A stretch of 64,000 nt of DNA from CAVVUC01 sp963751395 (GTDB lineage: Bacteria; Verrucomicrobiota; Verrucomicrobiia; Chthoniobacterales; Chthoniobacteraceae), in NCBI GenBank assembly GCA_963751395.1, contig CAVVUC010000002.1:1364001-1428000 (forward strand), written 5' to 3'. A program made the translations under genes and the position numbers. The notes under the pieces were generated by a model. That model searched no databases. It had not been told where the DNA came from and saw only the letters and a program-made list of their open reading frames with translations. Of this stretch, positions 56,916-64,000 are shown piece after piece (the first letter of the stretch is position 1; every line of letters begins with the position of its first letter).

Positions 56916-59210
56916 CGCCGGTGTCGTACGCAAAATCGCGGAGTGTCTCAAGGAGAATGCGGGTCGATTCCCGTTTCAGCCACGGCCAGTCGCCGGGCAT
57001 GTCGGCCAGGATTCGATCGAGTTTCACGATCCGCATCTTTCCCCGCCGTGTCGCACGCAGGCCGCCGCGAAGCCGTTCGAGCGACGACGACGCGCCGTTG
57101 ACCTCGAGTTTGAAATCGGCGGGCCCGTCCATCGCGAAATTTCCCGGAGCCATGACGTCGGTGACTTTTTTCAAATCGACCGCCGTCCCCGAAAGCCAGC
57201 CGATCCACGGATAGGTGTCGCCGAAGAAAAAGCTGAAGCCGCCCTTGAGATAGCCGCCGTAACCGCGCGCACCGATCTCGCCGTTGATGCCTTTGCTGTC
57301 GAATGTGACCGCGAGCCAGCAGGCGTCGGCGCGATATTGCCGCCAGCGCACCTCGTTCATGCGCAACGTCTGCACGAGGTTGTTCTGCCCGCTCTGCGGC
57401 GGCAGTCCGAACTTGATGTCGCCGGCGAGCTGGCGGAGTTCGAGCTTGTAGCCGGGGAACAGGTAATCCTCCTGCGGCACCTTGAGATCGAGCGCGATCT
57501 TCAAGTCGCTGAGTTTTCCGAGATTCAAATTCTCCGCCGAAGTCGAGAACATGAGCGGCAGCGGCACGCGGGCCTTTCCTCCGCTCGCGATGACAAGCTG
57601 GCCGTAGGCGATGCTGAACTTTTTCAACACCCAGCCGGCGTCATCGGGGGCGGGCGCGGGGCCTGCCGCAGACGACTCGGTTTCCGCCTCGCGTTTTCCA
57701 AGTTCGTCGAAGTACCAGAACAAGTCCTCGCCCACGTAGATGGTGGGGTTCAGCACCTGGATTTCTTCAATCTCACGCCGGAGCAATCCCGCGATCGAGT
57801 AGCGGAGGAAGAGCGTCTTCATCGTGAAGACCGGCGCGAACGGATCGAACGGCGAGGTGATCGCGAGATCGGCCAGTTCCTGCTGCTGGAGTTCCCCGGC
57901 GGCGTCGGTCACGGCGGCGGAAAGCGGGATGTCTTTCAGTGTCGTCTCGATGTTGAAGCTGACGCTGGATGCTCCGACTCCGAGATCGGCGAGGGTGATG
58001 CGCCCGTTCACGATGTCGAGCTCGCGGAGCTTCCACGGCTTCCCGGCGGGCTGTTTCGGCACCGGCGCGGACACGGATGGAGAGGCGGCCTTTTTGTTTC
58101 CCGCGTTCATGAACGAGCGGAACGTCTGGCCCATGGTGATTGTCATGCCGGTCACAGTCGCGGCGGCAATTTCACTTCGTCGCGCGAGGCCGTTCGGCGT
58201 GAAGGCGATCTCGATCGAGTCGATGGAGACAAACTGCGCGAGCGGGGCAAATGCCGGAGCGAGACGAAGATCCCAGAGCTGCAGCGCGTGCCGCTTTTCC
58301 AGCGCCGTGCCGGTGTCGCCGAGCTGGAAATCGTCGGTGGTGATGCCGAATTTGAGCGAGCCTTCGGGAACGGTGTCGCCGAATCCGCGAACGAACGCCT
58401 CGCCGTTTTCGACGCGCAGTTTGCCGATGCGAAGGTTGGGAACATTGGCGGCGGCTTCGTTCGGATTCGCGGGGACGTTCGATTTTGCATCCGGGGCCCC
58501 ATGCCTTTAAGCGCTTCAGGCGTGATGCGAAAAGACGGCGACTCGACCACAAGTTCGTCGAAGTTCATTTGCCCGGCTTCGAGCTGCGAGAACTTCAGCT
58601 CGATTCGCTTGATCGTCCCGACCTGCTCCGGCTTCGCGGCGCGGCTCAGGAGTTCGATGCCTTCCAGCGCCAGCGACTGCTGCTGGCTCGCAAACTTCGC
58701 GCCGGTGCTCAGGTGGAGGTCGTGAAATTCCGGAGCGAACGAAAACCGAACTCGCGGAGCGGCGGCAAGGTCGATCTCCGCCTCGCCCGCGAGCACCGCG
58801 AACTTTTTCACCCGCCAGATGTTCGTATCGGTCGAAGCGGTTTTTGCCGAACCGGGGCCGCCGCCGGGACCGAGCAACCGGTCGCTGATCCGGATGCGCG
58901 GCTTGTTGATGGTCACCGCGCCGATGCAGCGCTCGCGCAGATCACGCCACGAGTAGGCGATGACGGCGGAGTCGATGTGAACCGCTTCTTCATTGTTCTC
59001 GCGCAGCTTCAGCACAAGATCGAAAAACTCGACGCGTCCCGAATGCAGCTCCGCGCGGCGCAGGCCGAGCACGAGTCGCGGATGCCCGCGATTTGCGAAC
59101 CAGACGACAACATCGCGCAGGTTGAGGTAAGCGCAGATGCCGGCTGCCAGTGTGGCGAGAATCATCACCGCCGCGCCGATCAACAGCGTTTTCAGCCAGC
59201 GCTTTTTCAT
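56800..59210 (-). CDS. YdbH-like AsmA-superfamily envelope protein, frameshifted
   Basis: ATG 59210 is in an ATGA overlap with ubiA. The N-terminus MKKRWLKTLLIGAAVMILATLAAG is an uncleaved-type membrane anchor, followed by AsmA-like text (RGHPRLVLGLRRAELHSGRVEFFDLVL). The long periplasmic part continues to FNIETTLKDIPLSA, MKTLFLRYSIAGLLRREIEE and MDMVLHGTEDRRR. One base is missing in the G4C4 run at ~58488-58496: before it the frame reads EALKGMG, and after it the good frame reads DAKSNVPANPNEAAANVPNL. Without the shift the protein is about 803 residues. Identity rests on AsmA-type features plus the adjacent YnbE/YdbL-like gene. YdbH spans the periplasm as a hydrophobic-groove lipid conduit in E. 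coli. A real pseudogene and a sequencing error are both possible. Confidence 0.72.
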
Positions 59211-60046
59211 CCCACTGCGAGCCGGTCGAGGAGAATGCCGAGGACGAACACGACCCCGACGAAGGCGTTGCTCTTGAAAAACGCGGCGTTGATCGCGGCG
59301 ACGTCGAGCCGGGTCGCCGCGCGATGCTCGTAAATCAAGGCACCGACCACCAGGGCGAGGCTCGCGAAATAGAACGGGCCAAGCTTCGCCGAGACGCCGA
59401 ATGCGATCAGTAAACAAAGCAGCGCCGCATGCAGGAGTTGCGAGAGCTTCAGGCTTTTCGCGATTCCGAGGCGGACGACAAGGGAGTTGAGGCCGCTGGA
59501 TTTATCGAAGTCGTAATCCTGCGTGGCGTAGATGAGATCGAAGCCGGCGACCCAGCAGAGCACGCCCGCGGCGAGCACGAGCGGCGGGAGCGCGAACCGG
59601 CCCGTGACCGCCAGCCACGCGCCCACCGGCGAGACGGCGAGCGCGAGGCCGAGGAAGAGATGCGTGAATGAGGTGAAGCGTTTCGTCAGCGAATAGAAGA
59701 ACACAATCGCGAGGGCAACGGGCGACAGGGCGAAGCAAAGCGGATTGATCCAGGCGGTCGTGGCGATGAACGCCGCGGAACTCGCGAGCAGCAGCACGAT
59801 CGCTCCGGTTCGCGTGATGAGCTTGTGGCGGCCCGATGTGCGCGGGTTGAGCTGGTCGATTTTCCAATCGGCCAGCCGGTTGAATGTCATCGCCGCCGTC
59901 CGTGCGAAGACCATCGAGAGAACGATCAGCGCGAAAATGCGCGCCGGGGGGAATCCATTCGCCGCGACCAGCATCGCGCCAAGCGCAAAGGGCATCGCGA
60001 AGATCGTGTGCGAAAAGCGGATGAACGCCAGCGCCCGCGCGATCAC
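59207..60046 (-). CDS. ubiA: UbiA-family polyprenyltransferase (4-hydroxybenzoate/MqnP type)
   Basis: 279 residues with about eight to nine membrane helices. The two Asp-rich motifs of the family are present: NRLADWKID (56-64) and DLIYATQDYDFD (170-181), which bind the Mg-diphosphate of the prenyl donor. RFSHTIFAMPFALGAML at the start is typical of the 4-hydroxybenzoate/MqnP group, which prenylate an aromatic acid in ubiquinone or menaquinone (futalosine route) synthesis; Verrucomicrobiota would more likely use it for menaquinone. The start is GTG 60046, overlapping the upstream TGA; the stop overlaps the next ATG. Neighbours are lgt and envelope genes, so the gene is operonic without an obvious pathway link. 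Confidence 0.9.
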   Translation of the reverse strand: MIARALAFIRFSHTIFAMPFALGAMLVAANGFPPARIFALIVLSMVFARTAAMTFNRLADWKIDQLNPRTSGRHKLITRTGAIVLLLASSAAFIATTAWINPLCFALSPVALAIVFFYSLTKRFTSFTHLFLGLALAVSPVGAWLAVTGRFALPPLVLAAGVLCWVAGFDLIYATQDYDFDKSSGLNSLVVRLGIAKSLKLSQLLHAALLCLLIAFGVSAKLGPFYFASLALVVGALIYEHRAATRLDVAAINAAFFKSNAFVGVVFVLGILLDRLAVG

Positions 60047-60573
60047 TTGGGCGGGAGCGTCGGAGATTTCTCCGGCTCGTCGAACATATCCATGAGCCGG
60101 TCATCGACCCGGATGTCGATCAACCGCCATGTCTCCGCGGAGCGGTAGAAGTAAAACCGCCAACGCAGGGGGAAGTTTTTCCCGAGAGAAACATAGGTCG
60201 TTCGCAGCAAATGCGAGCCGACGTTCTGCACGCCGGTTCGTTCCGCGCCCTGGATGTCGCCGAACATTTCAATCGCCTGCTGCGTCTTCGATTTCAGCGT
60301 CACGATGTCCTTGGGACTCTCCGCGATCTTGGTCCCTTTCGTGAGGTCCTCGTAAGCCTGCGCGATCTGGTTCTTTTGCAGCGCGGCGAAAAAGGTGTCG
60401 ATCGTTTTGCTCACGGTGGGTGGCAGCAGGGGCAACTGCGGATGCGCTTCGATTCGCGCGGCGTCCGGTTCCTTGGAGCCGGGTTGGAACACGAGCTTGT
60501 TCGTCTGGTCCTGTGCCTGTGCCGTCCACGCGAGCGACAAAGCTGCTGCGACGATGAGAGATTTCCGAATCAT
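60043..60573 (-). CDS. Small exported protein of unknown function
   Basis: 176 residues with signal peptide MIRKSLIVAAALSLAWTAQAQ. The mature part is soluble and mixed alpha/beta (TVSKTIDTFFAALQKNQIAQ, AYEDLTKG, then LRWRFYFYRSAETWRLIDIRV), reminiscent of small cone-shaped periplasmic domains of the NTF2/SnoaL kind, though I cannot place it in a family. The ATG overlaps the MBL stop and the stop overlaps the ubiA GTG, so it is translationally coupled within the lgt operon. Confidence 0.82.
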   Translation of the reverse strand: MIRKSLIVAAALSLAWTAQAQDQTNKLVFQPGSKEPDAARIEAHPQLPLLPPTVSKTIDTFFAALQKNQIAQAYEDLTKGTKIAESPKDIVTLKSKTQQAIEMFGDIQGAERTGVQNVGSHLLRTTYVSLGKNFPLRWRFYFYRSAETWRLIDIRVDDRLMDMFDEPEKSPTLPPK

Positions 60574-61175
60574 TTGTTGAGGAGTTGTTCAAGCCGGCGT
60601 TTCGCGTTCGAGGCGATCGGCAGGCCGTGCGCGAATGTCAGGACTTCGAATTCAAACTGCAACAGTTTTTGCAGCGATTGCTTCATCCGTTTCGCGTCGG
60701 TGCAATACTTGTCCGGTAGAAACGTGAAGCCGAGCGGCTCTAGGTTGATGAGCGCGTCCCCGACCATGACGATGCCGCCGTGCGCTGGCGAATGGATCGC
60801 GATTTCGCCGGGAGCCGCGCCGGGAATGTGGATCACGGCGAGTTCATCGAAAAGTGTCGCGCCGTCTTCGAGCCAGTGATCGGCGGCGACTTCGCCCCGT
60901 GCCTCGACGTGTGCGTAAATCGGAATCGCGAATTGCTCTTTGTAGCCGGCGCTGGCGCGCGCGTGGTTGCCGTTGGTGAGGACGATGGCTGTGGGTTCGC
61001 CCTCGCTTTTCAAAAGCTTAAGCGGCTGGCGGGCGAGGGGAATGGGATCGACGAGCACCAGCTTTTCGCCAACTCGCAGCGCGCAGCACGACAGATCGAC
61101 TTTCACGGACGGGTCGTAGCCCTGCCAGAAATAGAGGCCGTCGCGGACTTGCTGCCAGTCGTCAACGGGTTTCAT
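60570..61175 (-). CDS. MBL-fold protein with degenerate metal site
   Basis: 201 residues. ATG 61175, overlapping the lgt stop, is preferred; the frame upstream is non-protein. The metallo-beta-lactamase layout is visible: DGLYFWQG, KLVLVDPIPLA, TAIVLTNGNHARAS (68-74), HIPGAAPGEIAIH (116-128), GGIVMVGDALIN (133-144) and a late HG. The usual HxHxDH metal motif is replaced by NGNHARAS, leaving a single His, so a normal binuclear zinc hydrolase is unlikely. The protein may bind one metal or be non-catalytic. No signal peptide; cytoplasmic. Role in the operon unknown. Confidence 0.82.
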   Translation of the reverse strand: MKPVDDWQQVRDGLYFWQGYDPSVKVDLSCCALRVGEKLVLVDPIPLARQPLKLLKSEGEPTAIVLTNGNHARASAGYKEQFAIPIYAHVEARGEVAADHWLEDGATLFDELAVIHIPGAAPGEIAIHSPAHGGIVMVGDALINLEPLGFTFLPDKYCTDAKRMKQSLQKLLQFEFEVLTFAHGLPIASNAKRRLEQLLNK

Positions 61176-62113
61176 CGCGAAGCGACGGCGCTCTCGTAGT
61201 TCTTCGTGACCATTCCGTAGATCACGAACGCCCCGCCGATGAGGATCATGAACAGCGAAAGAAACTGCCCGCGCGTGAGCCCGGCGGTGAGCGGGGCATC
61301 GGGAACGCGAAAAACTTCGCCGACAATTCGCAGGAGCGCGTAAAGGATGAAAAATGCGCCGGTGAGCACGCCGCGCGGCTGGCGCGTTTTCGTCCGCAGA
61401 AACCAGAGCGCGCCAAACAAAACGACACCTTCGAGCAGCGCCTCGTAAATCTGCGACGGATGACGCGGTGGAAGGATGTCGCGGAGGATTTGCTGAACGC
61501 GGGGATCCTGACGCGCCTGCTCGACCAGCATCTGGACAGGGATGCCGGTTTGTTGTTCCGTGCGCTCGGCGAGATCGGCGTTGTCGAAAAGCTCTTTTGG
61601 GAACTGCACCGCCCACGCGACCTTTGAGACGTGGCCGTACAGTTCGCCGTTGATGAAGTTCGCGCACCGCCCGAAGAACAAACCGATCGGCGCCACGACG
61701 CAGAGATTATCGCCGATTCCCGTCCACGAAAGATTGTGCCGCCGCGCATAATAAAGCGTGAACAGCACCAGCCCCAGAATCCCGCCGTGGCTCGACATCC
61801 CGCCGTCGGTGAATTTGAGGATGTCGATCGGGTGCGCGAGATAGTCGTCGAGCCGGTAGAACAAAACGTAGCCAAGGCGTCCGCCGAGGATCACGCCGAA
61901 CAGCGCCGCCCAGGTGATGAAATCGCCCACCTTGTTCGGCGGCATCTCGGAGTAGCCATGCTCCGCGAGCCATTTGTAAAGCCAGCCGCCGATCACGAAA
62001 GCGAGCACATACGCGAACCCATACCAGCGCAGCCCGAAGCCGTGGCTGAACTCGAAGATGAACGGATTGAGGTTGTGCAGGTAGTACGCGGGCATCGGAA
62101 TGGCGGGCGACAT
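61172..62113 (-). CDS. lgt: Prolipoprotein diacylglyceryl transferase
   Basis: 313 residues with about seven membrane helices. Lgt attaches diacylglycerol from phosphatidylglycerol to the lipobox Cys of prolipoproteins at the inner membrane. Family marks: LRWYGFAYVLAF (28-39), GGRLGYVLFYR (77-87), HGGILG (109-114) and the Lgt signature GRCANFINGELYG (148-160). ATG 62113 is used; a second ATG six codons later is possible. It heads a minus-strand operon ending in a lipoprotein gene that would be an Lgt substrate. Its promoter must lie in the 72 bases shared with the divergent fucokinase gene. Confidence 0.95.
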   Translation of the reverse strand: MSPAIPMPAYYLHNLNPFIFEFSHGFGLRWYGFAYVLAFVIGGWLYKWLAEHGYSEMPPNKVGDFITWAALFGVILGGRLGYVLFYRLDDYLAHPIDILKFTDGGMSSHGGILGLVLFTLYYARRHNLSWTGIGDNLCVVAPIGLFFGRCANFINGELYGHVSKVAWAVQFPKELFDNADLAERTEQQTGIPVQMLVEQARQDPRVQQILRDILPPRHPSQIYEALLEGVVLFGALWFLRTKTRQPRGVLTGAFFILYALLRIVGEVFRVPDAPLTAGLTRGQFLSLFMILIGGAFVIYGMVTKNYESAVASR

Positions 62114-62185
62114 CGGAAGCGATGAAAGCTAAATTGCCAAGCACGGAAAATTCGCGCAGTCTCACTGACTCCACCGCGTCTCCTC
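62114..62185. promoter_or_regulatory. Divergent intergenic region between lgt and fkp
   Basis: These 72 bases separate two outward-facing genes and so should hold both promoters. A TTGCCA on the plus strand (near 62139) lacks a convincing partner. No operator palindrome, riboswitch or ribosome-binding site of note was seen. Confidence 0.3.
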
Positions 62186-64000
62186 ATGCCTCGTCGCCAA
62201 GTCCAATATCTTTTTTCGCTGCCGCCAGCCATGGCTTCCGTTTTTGCCGAACTGGAGCAACACCCGTCCCCAAAGTACTTTCCCGTCTGCGATCCTGCCG
62301 GCACGAAGCTCGGCTCCGGCGGCGGCATCGCCCACCTGCTTGTCGAGGCATGGCGCGCCACGGCTGACGGCAGGCTGCTTGACGAATGGTTGAGCGACTC
62401 GGCGAAGCTGCTTCTACTGGCCGGTGGTCAGAGCCGGCGCCTGCCTGCCTACGCGGCTGCCAGCAAGATCCTGCTTCCTTTCAAAGTCCTCCGCGGCTCG
62501 GTCGGTCAGCGTCTCGACCAGACGTTGCTCGACATGCAGGTTCCCAGCTTCGAGCGGGTGCTGGCCCACGCCTCGCCTCGCTCCGTGGCGATGGTTGCCA
62601 GCGGCGATGTGTTTCTTCGTTTCGGAAAAAATCTGCCGCCGTTTCCCGAAGTGGACATTCTCGGACTCGGCATGTGGGTCAAGCCGGAGACGGCCACGGA
62701 TTTCGGCGTCTTCTTCACCAGGCGCGACCGTCCGGACAGCCTCTCGTTTTTTCTCCAAAAGCCGCCGGTCGAAGAAATCCAGCGCCTCTCGCAGACCCAC
62801 AATTATCTCGTGGACACCGGCATGTGGCTGCTGAGCGCGCGTGCGATTCACACGCTGCTGCGACGATGCGGCTGGGACGGCAACGCTTTCGCCCATGGCG
62901 TTCCTGATTATTACGAACTTTATTCCGATCTCGGCCTGAGTCTCGGCAGTGAAGCGCGCCAGCAGGATCCGGAGGTGCGTGAACTGAGCTGCGCGGTCGT
63001 GCCGCTCCCCGAGGCGGAGTTCTATCACCTCGGCACAAGCCGGCAGTTGATCGGGGCAATCTCCGCGCTGGAGAATCGCGACCGTGAAAAGCTGCCCATT
63101 GCCAGCGGATCGGCGCCGCATCCCGATCAGCACGTGCAGAACGCGCTCCTCGATGTGCCGCTCCGTCGCAGCGAGAACCACACGCTCTGGGTCGAGAACT
63201 CGTCGATCACCCGTCACTGGCATCTCGAACGGGAACACGTTCTCACCGGCATTCCGAACAACGACTGGAAACTCCAGCTCGACCCTGGCGTCTGCATCGA
63301 CTTCACGCCGATCGATGATCATGATTTGTGCGTCCGGGTTTATCACATCGACGATCAGTTCAAAGGCGCGCTCGGCGACAATGTCACCTCCTGGCTGGGT
63401 GCCTCAGCGTCCGGGTGGTTCGCCGCGCGCGGCATCGGCTTTTCCGAGGCCGGCCTCGATCCTGCCGGCGACATTCAGCAAAGCGCGCTTTTTCCCGTGC
63501 TCAACCTGGAGAAAATCGACGGTGAATTCCTTCATTGGTTCTTCGCTGCAAAACCCGGGTCGAATTCGCGCTTCCGCGAAACATGGCTCCAGGCACCCCG
63601 GCTTTCCGCGCAGGACATCTGCGAGCGCGTGAACCTGCGCCGCGTTTACGCGCAGCGGAACCAGAACCTCGCTCGCGTCCTGGGAAGGCTGGTGGAGAAC
63701 CAGCGCTGGGGCTTCTTCTTCGATCTCGATCTGCAGGCGACCTCGGCGACGTTTGCCAAATCCGGCAGCGAGCTGCCGCCGCCTCTGCCCGACACAGCCA
63801 CCGGCATCGCGCCGATGCATCGCGTCCACGACGAGATGTTTCGCGCTGCCGTCCTGCGGATTCGCGGCGCGGACGGCTGGCAGGATGCCGAGACGCGCTC
63901 ATTTCACCGGATGCAGGAACTCATTGTGAAGGAGGCGCAGCTTTCCCCCGCGCTGCCGAGGCGGGAGATTCTCGACGACCAGATCATCTGGGGACGCAGC
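62186..64000 (+). CDS. fkp: Bifunctional fucokinase/L-fucose-1-phosphate guanylyltransferase, N-terminal part (runs off window)
   Basis: The frame is open from ATG 62186 to the last base, 605 codons with no stop. Residues 75-100 (LLLLAGGQSRRLPAYA, then SKILLPF) form a nucleotidyltransferase-type loop like that of Bacteroides Fkp and the fucokinase PF07959 family. Supporting segments are NYLVDTGMWLLS, HGVPDYYELYSDLGLSLG, FYHLGTSRQLI and REHVLTGIPNNDWKL. The visible part covers the GDP-fucose pyrophosphorylase half and the linker; the GHMP-type kinase half would follow beyond 64000. The enzyme converts L-fucose via fucose-1-phosphate to GDP-L-fucose for glycan decoration. No signal peptide; cytoplasmic. 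It is divergent from lgt. The call is based on motif memory. Confidence 0.82.
   Translation, partial: MPRRQVQYLFSLPPAMASVFAELEQHPSPKYFPVCDPAGTKLGSGGGIAHLLVEAWRATADGRLLDEWLSDSAKLLLLAGGQSRRLPAYAAASKILLPFKVLRGSVGQRLDQTLLDMQVPSFERVLAHASPRSVAMVASGDVFLRFGKNLPPFPEVDILGLGMWVKPETATDFGVFFTRRDRPDSLSFFLQKPPVEEIQRLSQTHNYLVDTGMWLLSARAIHTLLRRCGWDGNAFAHGVPDYYELYSDLGLSLGSEARQQDPEVRELSCAVVPLPEAEFYHLGTSRQLIGAISALENRDREKLPIASGSAPHPDQHVQNALLDVPLRRSENHTLWVENSSITRHWHLEREHVLTGIPNNDWKLQLDPGVCIDFTPIDDHDLCVRVYHIDDQFKGALGDNVTSWLGASASGWFAARGIGFSEAGLDPAGDIQQSALFPVLNLEKIDGEFLHWFFAAKPGSNSRFRETWLQAPRLSAQDICERVNLRRVYAQRNQNLARVLGRLVENQRWGFFFDLDLQATSATFAKSGSELPPPLPDTATGIAPMHRVHDEMFRAAVLRIRGADGWQDAETRSFHRMQELIVKEAQLSPALPRREILDDQIIWGRS

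Noticed and set aside
62386..62907. 173-residue plus-strand frame
   Set aside because: It lies in another frame of the fucokinase/pyrophosphorylase gene, whose own frame is open from 62186 to the end and carries the motifs.
1..64000. Exosortase, SusC/D pair, sulfatase or transporter genes that would complete a polysaccharide locus
   Set aside because: Looked for and not seen in any frame; their absence from this window says nothing about the rest of the genome.

Overview
The window is GC-rich DNA that looks like a Verrucomicrobiota chromosome. This is inferred from the very large secreted proteins with autotransporter-associated beta-strand repeats (PATR), a PEP-CTERM protein, an Fkp-type fucose enzyme and many dispersed palindromic repeats. 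No rRNA, tRNA or CRISPR array was seen.

Region 1 (1-52,616, all + strand) is a run of ten consecutive genes for giant exported mosaic proteins, several of about 1,600-2,200 residues. In order they are: the tail of a PATR protein, a GH43-like protein, a pectate-lyase (PL1)-PATR protein, two tandem duplicates of a PA14/heparinase-II/III-like protein, a discoidin/ricin/GH128-like protein, a GH16 protein, a third PA14/heparinase-like protein, an unidentified toroid/beta-sandwich protein, and a Svx/AvrXca-like HExxH protein. Accessory modules recur: PATR, PKD/Ig-like, DNRLRE (CBM96-like), F5/8-C, LamG and PA14. All ten end in the same roughly 115-135-residue C-terminal module: a DxDxDGxxNLxEFA calcium-type loop, then a beta domain ending RFVRLRVTQP. 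No autotransporter barrel or PEP-CTERM tail is present in these ten. Several genes overlap by ATGA, so the cluster is probably expressed as one or a few long transcripts for attack on complex polysaccharide, plausibly algal or plant cell wall. Two of the ten genes carry a one-base frameshift.

Region 2 (52,617-56,297) is a repeat-rich accessory patch. It holds REP/REPIN palindromes around a broken REP-associated transposase (RAYT) gene, a PEP-CTERM protein whose tail is encoded by a REP palindrome, two small hypothetical genes, a copy of the 3' end of the neighbouring ydbL-like gene, and a cloverleaf-like palindromic element.

Region 3 (56,298-62,113, - strand) is a compact envelope operon with ATGA/GTGA-type overlaps at most junctions: lgt, an MBL-fold protein, a small exported protein, ubiA-like, a ydbH-like AsmA-superfamily gene (frameshifted), and a lipoprotein that fuses YnbE-like and YdbL-like parts.

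Region 4 (62,186-64,000, +) is the 5' part of a bifunctional fucokinase/GDP-fucose pyrophosphorylase gene that runs off the window. It fits salvage of fucose, possibly released from polysaccharides.

All assignments are by reading motifs and domain patterns; no database search was run.
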